Below, in pieces: positions 46,846 to 61,696 of a DNA stretch of 64,000 nucleotides. The DNA lies in contig JANJXV010000099.1 in NCBI GenBank assembly GCA_024803745.1, forward strand, positions 558,001 through 622,000, given 5' to 3'. Both the position numbers and the translations under genes were made by a program. The notes under the pieces are model-generated. The model was given only the letters and a program-made list of their open reading frames with translations, made no database searches and was not told the DNA's origin. This stretch comes from Megascapheus bottae (taxonomy: Eukaryota > Chordata > Mammalia > Rodentia > Geomyidae). Position 1 is the first letter of the stretch. Every line of letters begins with the position of its first letter.

Positions 46846-47260
46846 AAACCTTGGGCTCTACTAGCAGAGATTGGCAATAGAGCAAAAGGCCATATATAAG
46901 GCCATATAATGTGAAGCTAATTGAAAGGACCTCCAGGATATTGACACAAAAGCCATATAATGAATGATTGTTGTCCTTAATGTACTATGTTGTCTCTCAT
47001 CTCGCTTGCTGTCCCTTGGTTATCCCATATTGGTATAGTATCTCACTTTGTTATCTGATATATTGAATTTATTTGTATTTGGATATTTGAAATTTGATAG
47101 GGAAGGGGGGAAAACCAAGATGGGTGGGGAGTGTGGGGTTGGAGGGAAATGGGTACCAAGACATGTGAAAGGGTATCAATGTATGTGAATTAATGCACCT
47201 TCTATCTGGCAAATATCATCTAACCCTTTTACTAATTACAATAAAAAAATGAAAAAAGAA

Positions 47261-48636
47261 AGAAAGTTGTAGTGTGTGGGGAGGATGATGGGGTCAAATA
47301 CATTTCTTCTTAGAACTTTACCTCATCTGGTTGCCCTGGATTTTCCTGGCCTTCTTCTTAGAGAAAGTTCTGTTATACTGGATTTGTGGCTTGGCAATGA
47401 TCTAGCATGTACATCTTCGAGTAAGACATCCACAACTTCCATGCCTGAGACTCGAGTTTCCTGACCTTTGGCAACAGCACAGCAACATCTTTCTTCCTCC
47501 TGAGCCACAGGCCAAGTGAGCTGGCTTGAGCTGGTTGTTAGTTACAGTGGCTTGGTTACCAGGGTTCCATATTCTGTTCCATTGTGAGGGAGGCAGGGTC
47601 ACCTTTCAGGGCCCAATGACCAAAGATCCTTGCTCACAAAAGACCTCACCAAAGACATACTGGAGGCTGAATCTCTCCTCCAGTCTCACAATATACGTGT
47701 GGATGTAGTATACAGCACACCTTATTTGTCCAATCCCAATGTCTTCCACTAGGCCCAACGACCAGTCTGGTCTCAGGCTCAAGGAGCCTTTCTTAGGTAA
47801 GATCCAAACTTAAGGGTCAATATTGCCCTCATCCTTTACAAAACATTTGCTTCACAGTGCCTTCTCTGCCTGCATTTTGCCCCTTGGCGAATTTTTTTTG
47901 TTTTTGCTAGTCTTGGGACTTGACCTCAGAGTGTGAACATTGTTCTTGGGCTTTCTTTAGGCTTTAGCTGTCCCACCGAGCCACAGCACCACTTGCAGCG
48001 TTTTCTATGTATGTGGTAATGAGGAATCAAACCTGAGGCTTACTGCTTGGTAGCCAAGGACTCTCCCACTAGGTCAAACACACAGGGCATCTTGCACATA
48101 TTTTTGACGTCAATCTACTAGGATATTATTAGGTTTCTGTATCCTAATCAATTTTTTCCTGATGATTAGCTTTGCTGTCATGTATAAAATATGCAAGAGG
48201 GAAAAACACAGAAGAATTAGTGAAATTAAAAAAAAAAGCATTAGACACAGTTAAGTGTTCATTCTTTGTAGGAGAAAGGATATTTGGATATGATGATGAT
48301 GATGATGACTTTATATTTACTATGTCAGGGTTGAGAGTTTGGCATAGTGGTAGAGTGCTTGCATAGCATCCATGAAGATCTGGGTTTGATTGCTCAGTAC
48401 CACATAGATAGAAAATCTAGATGTGGCACTGTGGCTCAAGTGGCAGAGGGCTAGACTTGAGAAAACCCGAGGACAGTGCTCAGGCCCTGAATTCAAGCCC
48501 CAAGACTGGCAGAAAGATCAAAGAAAATAAAAATGCTTTTTACGAGCTAATTCACTCACAGCATTTGCTTCTGAAATCTTCGCTTCTGCATCTTGTGAAA
48601 TACCCCTTTCCCTCAACGTAGACAAGAAAAACAGAT
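47261..48636. repeat. array spacer 4
   Basis: Both SINEs present (minus about 47,887-48,085; plus about 48,325-48,525). Private variants include TTATATTTACT at about 48,312 and a GCATAGCATCC SINE variant shared with spacer 6. Confidence 0.94.
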
Positions 48637-49196
48637 CCATCCCATGGTCCACTGTGAGGCCACTGGTTGGGCTAAGAGCTAGTCGTGCAGCAACACATAA
48701 GTTTTATTCTAATACTTTCCAAACTTTGTACTCAAATATGCTACCTACTTACCAACTTATGTCAGTTATCCTTATGCTATAACTTTTCTTCACTACTACA
48801 ATATTCTTACACTCCTACGTTAATCCTCTTGCACCTCCCCTGACCTCTCTCATTCTTTTTTTCTATCTCTGGACCTCTGCTCGTCTTTCAACCCTTATAC
48901 TGCACGGATCTACACTTGATGGCTGTTGAGCAATATTGTATATGTAGGTGGTTAATTATTCTCTAGGCTCAGAGGGACTTAAAGACAATAGAGATTGGAT
49001 TGAGAGGCTTATTGTTTTGGGTATAAATCGCTTATCAGTGGTTGTATTAGGCTGGTCTGTAAGTGCACAAAAAGAAAGAGTGATAATACCAATCAAAACT
49101 TGTGAACATCTAGTGTCTGCCAGCTACAGAGGTCTAGGTTGGTTATATCTGAAAAACTATAATCGTATTTAGTAGTAATCTTGCTCCCATTTTCAA

Positions 49197-50380
49197 ATGG
49201 GCAGAACAAGAAACTCAAGAAAAATGTCAAATCAAGAAACAACATCCCCCACCCAATGTAAACAGACAATGGAACAGTCACTGGCAAACCTAGAGGAGAG
49301 TCTTCCAATTGCTACACAAATGCAATTGATAAACATCATTAATGAAAAATGTGAAAATATAAAGAAAGAGATAATGGAGGAAGCCATACCTGAACAAGAG
49401 GAAAGCAAAAACAAGGTGATAAGTGAAAAAGAAGAAGCCATAAAGGAGGCCATAATAAAGGTTTTTCAAAGAAAGATGGATGAATTCAAAGAATCCACAA
49501 ATAAAAACGTGACCAAACTCCAGCAAATGTCCAAAGAAAATAAAGCTACTGAGCTAACCACTCAAAAGGAAATCAAGGAGATAAAGAAATCCATACATGA
49601 TCTAAAACAAGGGATGCAAGGCATCAAAAGTGAGCAATTAGAAGCAAGGGAGATGAAAAATAAAGTAGATAGCTTTGATAGCAGGTTAGACATTGCAGAG
49701 GAGAGAATTTCCGTGGCTGAAGATAATTTAGGTATTATAAACAACAGAAAATGAGTCAATCCAAATCTAGGAAATATGAGAGAGCGCTTCAGGAGGTCCA
49801 ACATACAATTAGGAAGCCTAATTTAAGGCTAGTTGGTACTGAGGAGGGCGTAGAGAAAGAGGTCAATGGATTTGGAAATATACTTCAGGGAATCATCTCA
49901 GAGAATTTCCCAAATATCCAGAAGGGCAGGCCCATCCAGATACGAGAAGCTTTTAGAACCCCAAACAGACCTGACCAGAAAAGAACATCCCACCGCCACA
50001 TTGTGATCCGAACTGGATCAATAGAAACGAAAGGAAAGATCCTAAAGGCAGCCAGGGAAAAGGGATCAGTAACCTACAAAGGCAAACCAATCAGAATAAC
50101 CCCAGATTTCTCAGCAGAGACCATGCAAGCACGAAGTGACTGGAAGCATATATGTCATGCCCTTATATCAAACAACTACCAACCAAGAATACTGTAGCCA
50201 GCTAAGCTCTCATTCATAACTGAGGGAAAAATAAAAACATTCCATTCCAGGGAAAAGCTGCAACAATATGTCGAAACAAAACCAACACTACAGAGAATTC
50301 TCAAAGATGCTCTATACATAGAAAACCAAAATAAATGCAATATAGGGAAAGAAATGGCACCTAAACAGCATACCATCTAA
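49197..50380 (+). pseudogene. L1 ORF1, copy F, disrupted
   Basis: Same architecture and lesions as copy E: 49,197-49,754, 4-bp deletion near 49,736, 49,751-50,197 ending at the shared TAG, C-terminal domain readable to 50,380. Confidence 0.9.
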
Positions 50381-50428
50381 GGACCACAAGAACTGTCAAC
50401 ACACAGGCCCTACTAAAAGCTTTTAAAA

Positions 50429-53400
50429 ATGGTGGGAACTAATAAATATCTCTCAATCCTAACTCTCAATATCAATGGACTTAACTCTCCAATTAAACGG
50501 CATAGGTTGTCTAGTTGGATCAAAAAGCAAGAGCCATCCTTCTGCTGACTTCGAGAGACACATCTTACCCCAAAACAATCATCTTTTGAAAGTGAGAGGT
50601 TGGAATAAACTCTGTCAAGCTAACTGCCCCCATAAACAGGCTAGAGTTGCCATCCTCATATAAGATACAATAGACTTCAAACTAAAATTAGTAAGAAAAG
50701 ACAAAGAAGGTTACTACATACTACTAAAGGGATCTCTCCTCCCGGAAGACATAACAATCCTAAATATTTACACACCCAATCCCGGAGCTCCAAACTTCAT
50801 CAAGCAAACTTTACTTACACTGAAACCATACATAGATCGAAACACAGTGATTGTTGGTGAGTTTAACACACCACTCTCACCTATGGACAGATCAACAAGG
50901 CAAAAACTCAACAGAGAAACCTTAGAACTGAACAACTATATAGACCAACTAGATCTAACAGACATCTGCAGAATATTCCACCCAGTAACACCACAATATA
51001 CGTTTTTCTCAGCAGCACATGGAACATTTTCCAAAATAGACCACATCTTAGGCCATAAAGCAAACCTGGACAGATTCAGAAACACTGAAATTATTCCATG
51101 CACACTCTCAGACCATAAAGGCATCAAATTGGAGCTGAACACACATCTCCACCAAAGAAAACCCTGTAACTCATGGAGACTGAACCACACATTGTTGAAT
51201 CAAAAACAATGGGTAATCGAAGATATCAGAACAGATATACAACTGTTTATGAAATTTAACAATAAGGAGCACACAAATATCAACTCCTTAGGGACACAAC
51301 AAAGGCAGTACTCAGAGGAAAATTTATAGCGTGGAGTGCCTACAACAGCAACTTGGAAAAATGGCACACCAACTAGTTAATGTCTCACCTTAACCTCCTG
51401 GAAAAAGAGCAACAAACCAACCCTAAACCCATTAGGAGAAAGCAAATTATTAAAATCAAAGCAGAATTAAATGATTTGGAATAAAAAAAAACTATAGAAA
51501 GAATCAACAAAACAAGGAGTTGGTTCTTGAAAGAATTAACAAAATTGACAAGCCCTTAGCAAATCTTACCAAAAAAAGAAGAGAGCATATCGAAATAAAC
51601 AAAATCGCAGATGAAAATGGTAATATCACGACAGAAATTACCAAGATCCAGAATATCATGAGGGAATACTTCTCAAACCTTTACGCCAACAAATTTGAGA
51701 ATCTAGAAGAAATGGATGAATTCCTAGACAATATTAACATACACAGACTGAACCAAGAAGAGCTAACCCAACTCAACAGGCCTATTTCAAGCTCTGAAAT
51801 AGAAATGGAAATTAGACAACTTCCACTTAAAAAGAGCCCAGGGCCAGATGGATTCACAGCTGAATTCTATAAGGTCTCCAATGCAGAGCTCACACCAATA
51901 CTCCTCAAGCTCTTCAACGAAATTGAAAATGAAGGTTCTTTAGTAAACTGATTCTGTGAAGCCAGTATATCCCTCATCCCCAAACCAGACAGAGATTCAT
52001 CAAAGAAAGAGATCTATAGACCCATTTCTTTGATGAACATCGATGCAAAACTTCTCAACAAAATACTGGCCAACCATCTACAACAACTCATCAAAAAAAT
52101 ATACACTATGATCAAACTGGATTCATCACAGGGAGGCAAAGCTGGTTCAACATACACAAATCAATTAATATAATACAGCACAGCAACAGGAGCAGGGATA
52201 AAATCACATGATTGTCTCAATAGATGCGGAAAAGGCATTTGACAAGATCCAAAACCCCTTTATGTTAAAAGATGTGGAGAAACTAGGAATCCATGGAACA
52301 TTTCTCAATGTAATAAAGGCTGTGTATGAGAAACCCACTGCTAGTATTATACTTAATGGTGAAAATCTAAAGCCATTCCCTCTAAAATCAGGAATGAGAC
52401 AAGGATGCCCACTCTCTGCACTCCTTTTTAACATAGTACTAGAATTCCTAGGCAGTGCAATATGGCAAGAAGCAAGCATAAAGGGGATCCAAGTAGGGAA
52501 AGAGGAAATAAAACTATCCCTCTTAGCAGATGACATGATTCTGTATTTAAAGAATCCTATAGACTCTACTCCCAAGCTCCTTGAGCTGATTCAAAGCTTT
52601 GGAAGCGTAGCAGGCCATAAAATCAACCCTCACAAATCAACTGCCTTACTTTACGCCAACACTGAGAGGAACAAGGCAATAATCAGGAAAGAAAATCCTT
52701 TCACAATAGCCTCAAAGAAAATAAAGTACCTAGCAATTAGCTTAACTAAGAATGTAAAGGACCGTTTAGATGAAAACTTTAAAACCCTAAAAAAGGAAAT
52801 GAAAGCAGAACTAAGGAAATGGAAAAACCTCCCATGCTCCTGGATTGGAAGAATCAACATTGTGAAAATGACAATCTTGCCAAGGGCTATCTACAAATTC
52901 AATGTAATACCCATCAACATCCCAATGTCATTCTTTAAAGACATAGAAGAGGCAATTCAAAATTTCATATGGAATAATAAAAGACCCCGTATAGCAAAAA
53001 TACTTCTTAGCAGAAAGAACAGCGCTGGAGGAATTTCAATTCCAAACTTAAGGCTCTATTACAGAGCTATAATTCTCAAAACAGCTTGGTACTGGCACAA
53101 GAACAGGCCTGAAGCCCAATGGAGTAGAACTGCGGACCCAGATATTAAACCACAGACCTATGGCCACCTAATCTTTGACCAGGGAGCCAAAAAAATAGAA
53201 TGGAAGAAAGATAGCCTCTTCAACAAGTTGTGCTGGCAGAACTGGTTAAACGCCTGCAGAAAACTAAAGTTGGATCCTTCTTTGTCACCTTGCACTAGAA
53301 TTAACTCCAAATGGATCAAAGACGTGGAGGTAAAAGCTGACACACTGAAAAGTTTACAGGAAGGAATAGGAGATACACTAGGCCTCCTTGGTACAGGTCG

Positions 53401-54271
53401 AAACTTTCTTAATAAGGACCAAGAATCACAACAAATCAGAGAAAGGCTGGATAAGTGGGACTGCATTAAACTGCAGAGCTTTTGTATGGCAACGGATATA
53501 ACTAGTAAACTAATCAGGAAGCCTACAGAGTGGGAGAAGATCTTCACCACCCAAACAACAGAACAAGGCCTCATATCTAAAATATATCAACAACTCAAAA
53601 AATTGAATCACTCCAAAACTAACCTCCAAAGTAACACCCATCCCATTACAAAATGGGCCAAAGACTTAAAGAGAGTCTTCTCTGAAGAAGAAACAAAAAT
53701 GGCCTATAGATACATGAAGAAATGCTCAACATCTCTGGTCATAAAAGAAATGCAAATCAAAACAAGTCTAAGATTCCACCTAACTCCAGTTAGAATGGCC
53801 AGGATCAGGAAAACGAATGACAACAGATGCTGGAGGGGATGTGGTCAGGAGGGATCACTACTACACTGTTGGTGGGAGTGCAAACTCGTTCAACCACTAT
53901 GGAAAGCAGTGCGGCAGTGCCTCAAAACGCTAAACATACAACTCCCCTATGACCCAGCAATTCAAGTACTTGGCATTTACCCAACAATCCAGAAACAAGG
54001 GCCTACTAAACCCACTAGCACAACAATGTTCATTGCAGCACTATTCACCATAGCAAAGATATGGAACCAACCCAGATGTCCCTCAGTTGATGAGTGGATC
54101 AACAAGTTGTGGTATTTGTACACAATGGAATTCTATGCTGCTGTCAGAAAGAATGACATCGCCCCATTTGTTAGGATATGGAAAGCCTTAGAACAAATCA
54201 TATTAAGTGAAGTAAGCCAGACTCAAAGGAACTTAGGCTCAGTGGTTTCCCTCATTCGTCATAATCAGTAG
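50429..54271 (+). pseudogene. L1 ORF2, copy F, disrupted but with a 687-codon open C-terminal part
   Basis: A private TCA to TAA change at 50,661-50,663 closes the endonuclease frame early. It reopens to 51,329. RT N-terminal block 51,520-51,951 ends at the shared TGA. Open frame 52,208-54,271 covers the RT core to the cysteine knuckle with LLADDM, as in E. RQGCPLSALL carries a Pro to Ala change. Confidence 0.93.
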
Positions 54272-54686
54272 AAACCTTGGGCTCTACTAGCAGAGATTGG
54301 CAATAGAGCAAAAGGCCATATATAAGGCCATATAATGTGAAGCTAATTGAAAGGACCTCCAGGATATTGACACAAAAGCCATATAATGAATGATTGTTGT
54401 CCTTAATGTACTATGTTGTCTCTCATCTCGCTTGCTGTCCCTTGGTTATCCCATATTGGTATAGTATCTCACTTTGTTATCTGATATATTGAATTTATTT
54501 GTATTTGGATATTTGAAATTTGATAGGGAAGGGGGGAAAACCAAGATGGGTGGGGAGTGTGGGGTTGGAGGGAAATGGGTACCAAGACATGTGAAAGGGT
54601 ATCAATGTATGTGAATTAATGCACCTTCTATCTGGCAAATATCATCTAACCCTTTTACTAATTACAATAAAAAAATGAAAAAAAAA

Positions 54687-56061
54687 AGAAAGTTGTAGTG
54701 TGTGGGGAGGATGATGGGGTCAAATACATTTCTTCTTAGAACTTTACCTCATCTGGTTGCCCTGGATTTTCCTGGCCTTCTTCTTAGAGAAAGTTCTGTT
54801 ATACTGGATTTGTGGCTTGGCAATGATCTAGCATGTACATCTTCGAGTAAGACATCCACAACTTCCATGCCTGAGACTCGAGTTTCCTGACCTTTGGCAA
54901 CAGCACAGCAACATCTTTCTTCCTCCTGAGCCACAGGCCAAGTGAGCTGGCTTGAGCTGGTTGTTAGTTACAGTGGCTTGGTTACCAGGGTTCCATATTC
55001 TGTTCCATTGTGAGGGAGGCAGGGTCACCTTTCAGGGCCCAATGACCAAAGATCCTTGCTCACAAAAGACCTCACCAAAGACATACTGGAGGCTGAATCT
55101 CTCCTCCAGTCTCACAATATACGTGTGGATGTAGTATACAGCACACCTTATTTGTCCAATCCCAATGTCTTCCACTAGGCCCAACGACCAGTCTGGTCTC
55201 AGGCTCAAGGAGCCTTTCTTAGGTAAGATCCAAACTTAAGGGTCAATATTGCCCTCATCCTTTACAAAACATTTGCTTCACAGTGCCTTCTCTGCCTGCA
55301 TTTTGCCCCTTGGCGAATTTTTTTTGTTTTTGCTAGTCTTGGGACTTGACCTCAGAGTGTGAACATTGTTCTTGGGCTTTCTTTAGGCTTTAGCTGTCCC
55401 ACCGAGCCACAGCACCACTTGCAGCGTTTTCTATGTATGTGGTAATGAGGAATCAAACCTGAGGCTTACTGCTTGGTAGCCAAGGACTCTCCCACTAGGT
55501 CAAACACACAGGGCATCTTGCACATATTTTTGACGTCAATCTACTAGGATATTATTAGGTTTCTGTATCCTAATCAATTTTTTCCTGATGATTAGCTTTG
55601 CTGTCATGTGTAAAATATGCAAGAGGGAAAAACACAGAAGAATTAGTGAAATTAAAAAAAAAGCATTAGACACAGTTAAGTGTTCATTCTTTGTAGGAGA
55701 AAGGATATTTGGATATGATGATGATGATGATGACTTTATAATTACTATGTCAGGGTTGAGAGTTTGGCATAGTGGTAGAGTGCTTGCCTAGCATCCATGA
55801 AGATCTGGGTTTGATTGCTCAGTACCACATAGATAGAAAATCTAGATGTGGCACTGTGGCTCAAGTGGCAGAGGGCTAGACTTGAGAAAACAGGAGGACA
55901 GTGCTCAGGCCCTGAATTCAAGCCCCAAGACTGGCAGAAAGATCAAAGAAAATAAAAATGCTTTTTACGAGCTAATTCACTCACAGCATTTGCTTCTGAA
56001 ATCTTCGCTTCTGCATCTTGTGAAATACCCCTTTCCCTCAACGTAGACAAGAAAAACAGAT
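54687..56061. repeat. array spacer 5
   Basis: Both SINEs present (minus about 55,312-55,512; plus about 55,750-55,950). One SINE variant (GAAAACAGGAGGAC at about 55,886) is private. Confidence 0.94.
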
Positions 56062-56621
56062 CCATCCCATGGTCCACTGTGAGGCCACTGGTTGGGCTAA
56101 GAGCTAGTCGTGCAGCAACACATAAGTTTTATTCTAATACTTTCCAAACTTTGTACTCAAATATGCTACCTACTTACCAACTTATGTCAGTTATCCTTAT
56201 GCTATAACTTTTCTTCACTACTACAATATTCTTACACTCCTACGTTAATCCTCTTGCACCTCCCCTGACCTCTCTCATTCTTTTTTTCTATCTCTGGACC
56301 TCTGCTCGTCTTTCAACCCTTGTACTGCACGGATCTACACTTGATGGCTGTTGAGCAATATTGTATATGTAGGTGGTTAATTATTCTCTAGGCTCAGAGG
56401 GACTTAAAGACAATAGAGATTGGATTGAGAGGCTTATTGTTTTGGGTATAAATCGCTTATCAGTGGTTGTATTAGGCTGGTCTGTAAGTGCACAAAAAGA
56501 AAGAGTGATAATACCAATCAAAACTTGTGAACATCTAGTGTCTGCCAGCTACAGAGGTCTAGGTTGGTTATATCTGAAAAACTATAATCGTATTTAGTAG
56601 TAATCTTGCTCCCATTTTCAA

Positions 56622-57805
56622 ATGGGCAGAACAAGAAACTCAAGAAAAATGTCAAATCAAGAAACAACATCCCCCACCCAATGTAAACAGACAATGGAAC
56701 AGTCACTGGCAAACCTAGAGGAGAGTCTTCCAATTGCTACACGAATGCAATTGATAAACATCATTAATGAAAAATGTGAAAATATAAAGAAAGAGATAAT
56801 GGAGGAAGCCATACCTGAACAAGAGGAAAGCAAAAACAAGGTGATAAGTGAAAAAGAAGAAGCCATAAAGGAGGCCATAATAAAGGTTTTTCAAAGAAAG
56901 ATGGATGAATTCAAAGAATCCACAAATGAAAACGTGACCAAACTCCAGCAAATGTCCAAAGAAAATAAAGCTACTGAGCTAACCACTCAAAAGGAAATCA
57001 AGGAGATAAAGAAATCCATACATGATCTAAAACAAGGGATGCAAGGCATCAAAAGTGAGCAATTAGAAGCAAGGGAGATGAAAAATAAAGTAGATAGCTT
57101 TGATAGCAGGTTAGACATTGCAGAGGAGAGAATTTCCGTGGCTGAAGATAATTTAGGTATTATAAAGAACAGAAAATGAGTCAATCCAAATCTAGGAAAT
57201 ATGAGAGAGCGCTTCAGGAGGTCCAAGATACAATTAGGAAGCCTAATTTAAGGCTAGTTGGTATTGAGGAGGGCGTGGAGAAAGAGGTCAATAGTATTGG
57301 AAATATACTTCAGGGAATCATCTCAGAGAATTTCCCAAATATCCAGAAGGGCAGGCCCATCCAGATACGAGAAGCTTTTAGAACCCCAAACAGACCTGAC
57401 CAGAAAAGAACATCCCACCGCCACATTGTGATCCGAACTGGATCAATAGAAAGGAAAGGAAAGATCCTACAGGCAGCCAGGGAAAAAGGATCAGTAACCT
57501 ACAAAGGCAAACCAATCAGAATAACCCCAGATTTCTCAGCAGAGACCATGCAAGCACGAAGTGACTGGAAGCATATATGTCATGCCCTTATATCAAATAA
57601 CTACCAACCAAGAATACTGTAGCCAGCTAAGCTCTCACTCATAACTGAGGGAAAAATAAAAACATTCCATTCCAGGGAAAAGCTGCAACAATATGTCGAA
57701 ACAAAACCAACACTACAGAGAATTCTCAAAGATGCTCTATACATAGAAAACCAAAATAAATGCAATATAGGGAAAGAAAAGGCACATAAACAGCATACCG
57801 TCTAA
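56622..57805 (+). pseudogene. L1 ORF1, copy G, disrupted
   Basis: 56,622-57,179, 4-bp deletion near 57,161, 57,176-57,622 ending at the shared TAG; coding-like to 57,805. Confidence 0.9.
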
Positions 57806-57853
57806 GGACCACAAGAACTGTCAAGACACAGGCCCTACTAAAAGCTTTTAAAA

Positions 57854-60800
57854 ATGGTAGGAACTAATAAATATCTCTCAATCCTAACTCTCAATATCAA
57901 TGGACTTAACTCTCCAATTAAACGGCATAGGTTGTCTAGTTGGATCAAAAAGCAAGAGCCATCGTTCTGCTGACTTCGAGACACACATCTTACCCAAAAA
58001 CAATCATCTTTTGAAAGTGAGAGGTTGGAATAAACTCTATCAAGCTAACTGCCCCCATAAACAGGCTAGAGTTGCCATCCTCATATCAGATACAATAGAC
58101 TTCAAACTAAAATTAGTAAGAAAAGACAAAGAAGGTTACTACATACTACTAAAGGGATCTTTCCTCCCGGAAGACATAACAATCCTAAATATTTACACAC
58201 CCAATCCCGGAGCTCCAAACTTCATCAAGCAAACTTTACTTACACTGAAACCATACATAGATCGAAATACAGTGATTGTTGGTGAGTTTAACACACCACT
58301 CTCACCTATGGACAGATCAACAAGGCAAAAACTCAACAGAGAAACCTTAGAACTGAACAACTATATAGACCAACTAGATCTAACAGACATCTGCAGAATA
58401 TTCCACCCAGTAACACCACAATATACGTTTTTCTCAGCAGCACATGGAACATTTTCCAAAATAGACCACATCTTAGGCCATAAAGCAAACCTGGACAGAT
58501 TCAGAAACACTGAAATTATTCCATGCACACTCTCAGACCATAAAGGCATCAAATTGGAGCTGAACACACATCTCCACCAAAGAAAACCCTGTAACTCATG
58601 GAGACTGAACCACACATTGTTGAATCAAAAACAATGGGTAATCGAAGAGATCAGAACAGATATCCAACTGTTTATGAAATTTAACAATAAGGAGCACACA
58701 AATATCAACTCCTTAGGGACACAACAAAGGCAGTACTCAGAGGAAAATTTATAGCGTGGAGTGCCTACAACAGCAAGTTGGAAAAATGGCAAACCAACTA
58801 GTTAATGTCTCACCTTAACCTCCTGGAAAAAGAGCAACAAACCAACCCTAAACCCATTAGGAGAAAGCAAATTATTAAAATCAAAGCAGAATTAAATGAT
58901 TTGGAATAAAAAAAACTATAGAAAGAATCAACAAAACAAGGAGTTGGTTCTTGAAAGAATTAACAAAATTGACAAGCCCTTAGCAAATCTTACCAAAAAA
59001 AGAAGAGAGCATATCGAAATAAACAAAATCGCAGATGAAAATGGTAATATCCTGACAGAAATTACCAAGATCCAGAATATCATGAGGGAATACTTCTCAA
59101 ACCTTTACGCCAACAAATTTGAGAATCCAGAAGAAATGGATGAATTCCTAGACAATATTAACATACACACACTGAACCAAGAAGAGCTAACCCAACTCAA
59201 CAGGCCTATTTCAAGCTCTGAAATAGAAATGGAAATTAGACAACTTCCACTTAAAAAGAGCCCAGGGCCAGATGGATTCACAGGTGAATTCTATAAAGTC
59301 TTCAAAGCAGAGCTCACACCAATACTCCTCAAGCTCTTCAACGAAATTGAAAATGAAGGTTCTTTACTAAACTGATTCTGTGAAGCCAGTATATCCCTCA
59401 TCCCCAAACCAGACAGAGATTCATCAAAGAAAGAGATCTATAGACCCATTTCTTTGATGAACCTCGATGCAAAACTTCTCAACAAAATACTGGCCAACCG
59501 TCTACAACAACTCATCAAAAAAATTATACACTATGATCAAACTGGATTCATCACAGGGAGGCAAAGCTGGTTCAACATACCCAAATCAATTAATATAATT
59601 CAACACATCAACAGGAGCAGGGATAAAATCACATGATTGTCTCAATAGATGCGGAAAAGGCATTTGACAAGATCCAAAACCCCTTTATGTTAAAAGATGT
59701 GGAGAAACTAGGAATCCATGGAACATTTCTCAATGTAATAAAGGCTGTGTATGAGAAACCCACTGCTAGGATTATACTTAATGGTGAAAATCTAAAGCCA
59801 TTCCCTCTAAAATCAGGTACGAGACAAGGATGCCCACTCTCTCCACTCATTTTTAACATAGTACTAGAATTCCTAGGCAGTGCAATAAGGCAAGAAGCAA
59901 GCATAAAGGGGATCCAAGTAGGGAAAGAGGAAATAAAACTATCCCTCTTTGCAGATGACATGATTCTGTATTTAAAGAATCCTATAGAATCTACTCCCAA
60001 GCTCCTTGAGCTGATTCAAAGCTTTGGAAGGGTAGCAGGCCATAAAATCAACCCTCACAAATCAACTGCCTTACTTTACGCCAACACTGAGAGGAACGAG
60101 GCAATAATCAGGAAAGAAAATCCATTCACAATAGCCTCAAAGAAAATAAAGTACCTAGCAATTAGCTTAACTAAGAATGTAAAGGACCGTTTAGATGAAA
60201 ACTTTAAAACCCTAGAAAAGGAAATTAAAGCAGAACTAAGGAAATGGAAAAACCTCCCATGCTCCTGGATTGGAAGAATCAATATTGTGAAAATGACAAC
60301 CTTGCCAAGGGCTATCTACAAATTCAATGTAATACCCATCAACATCCCAATGTCATTCTTTAAAGACATAGAAGAGGCAATTCAAAATTTCATATGGAAT
60401 AATAAAAGACCCCGTATAGCAAAAACACTTCTTAGCAGAAAGAACAGCGCTGGAGGAATTTCAATTCCAAACTTAAGGCTCTATTACAGAGCTATAATTC
60501 TCAAAACAGCTTGGTACTGGCACAAGAACAGGCCTGAAGTCCAATGGAGTAGAACTGCGGACCCAGATATTAAACCACAGACCTATGGCCACCTAATCTT
60601 TGACCAGGGAGCCAAAAAAATAGAATGGAAGAAAGATAGCCTCTTCAACAAGTTGTGCTGGCAGAACTGGTTAAACACCTGCAGAAAACTAAAGTTGGAT
60701 CCTTCTTTGTCCCCTTGCACTAGAATTAACTCCAAATGGATCAAAGATGTGGAGGTAAAAGCTGACACACTGAAAAGTTTACAGGAAGGAATAGGAGATA

Positions 60801-61696
60801 CACTAGGCCTCCTTGGTACAGGTCGAAACTTTCTTAATAAGGACCAAGAATCACAACAAATCAGAGAAAGGCTGGATAAGTGGGACTGCATTAAACTGCA
60901 GAGCTTTTGTATGGCAACGGATATAGCTAGTAAACTAATCAGGAAGCCTACAGAGTGGGAGAAGATCTTCACCACCCAAACAACGGAACAAGGCCTCATA
61001 TCTAAAATATATCAACAACTCAAAAAATTGAATCACTCCAAAACTAACCTCCAAAGTAACACCCATCCCATTACAAAATGGGCCAAAGACTTAAAGAGAG
61101 TCTTCTCTGAAGAAGAAACAAAAATGGCCTATAGACACATGAAGAAATGCTCAACATCTCTGGTCATAAAAGAAATGCAAATCAAAACAAGTCTAAGATT
61201 CCACCTAACTCCAGTTAGAATGGCCAGGATCAGGAAAACGAATGACAACAGATGCTGGAGGGGATGTGGTCAGGAGGGATCACTACTACACTGTTGGTGG
61301 GAGTGCAAACTCGTTCAACCACTATGGAAAGCAGTGCAGCAGTGCCTCAAAACGCTAAACATACAACTCCCCTATGACCCAGCAATTCCAGTACTTGGCA
61401 TTTACCCAACAATCCAGAAACAAGAGCATACTAAACCCACTAGCACAACAATGTTCATTGCAGCACTATTCACCATAGCAAAGATATGGAACCAACCCAG
61501 ATGTCCCTCAGTTGATGAGTGGATCAACAAGTTGTGGTATTTGTACACAATGGAATTCTATGCCGCTGTCAGAAAGAATGACATTGCCCCATTTGTTAGG
61601 AAATGGAAAGCCTTAGAACAAATCATATTAAGTGAAGTAAGCCAGACTCAAAGGAACTTAGGCTCAGTGGTTTCCATCATTCATCATAATCATTAG
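57854..61696 (+). pseudogene. L1 ORF2, copy G, the least damaged copy
   Basis: The endonuclease is open over 284 codons (57,900-58,754) after the shared shift near 58,003. The RT N-terminal block is open 58,896-59,375 to the shared TGA. 59,454-59,636 is in frame where D, E and F have lost a base, then the shared shift at about 59,630. 59,633-61,696 (687 codons) is open with a normal FADDM aspartate box and an intact cysteine knuckle. It cannot make full ORF2p because of the shared lesions. Confidence 0.93.

Larger units (their letters stand above)
41211..47260 (+). mobile_element. L1 copy E, near full length (array unit 2)
   Basis: The 5' region is 41,211-41,770, ORF1 41,771-42,954, ORF2 43,003-46,845 and the 3'UTR plus A-tail 46,846-47,260. 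It is nearly identical to copy F: their 687-codon ORF2 C-terminal frames differ at only three residues that I can find. Unit length to the next L1 start is 7,426 bp. Confidence 0.96.
48637..54686 (+). mobile_element. L1 copy F, near full length (array unit 3)
   Basis: The 5' region is 48,637-49,196, ORF1 49,197-50,380, ORF2 50,429-54,271 and the 3'UTR plus A-tail 54,272-54,686. Unit length to the next L1 start is 7,425 bp. Closest sister of copy E. Confidence 0.96.
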
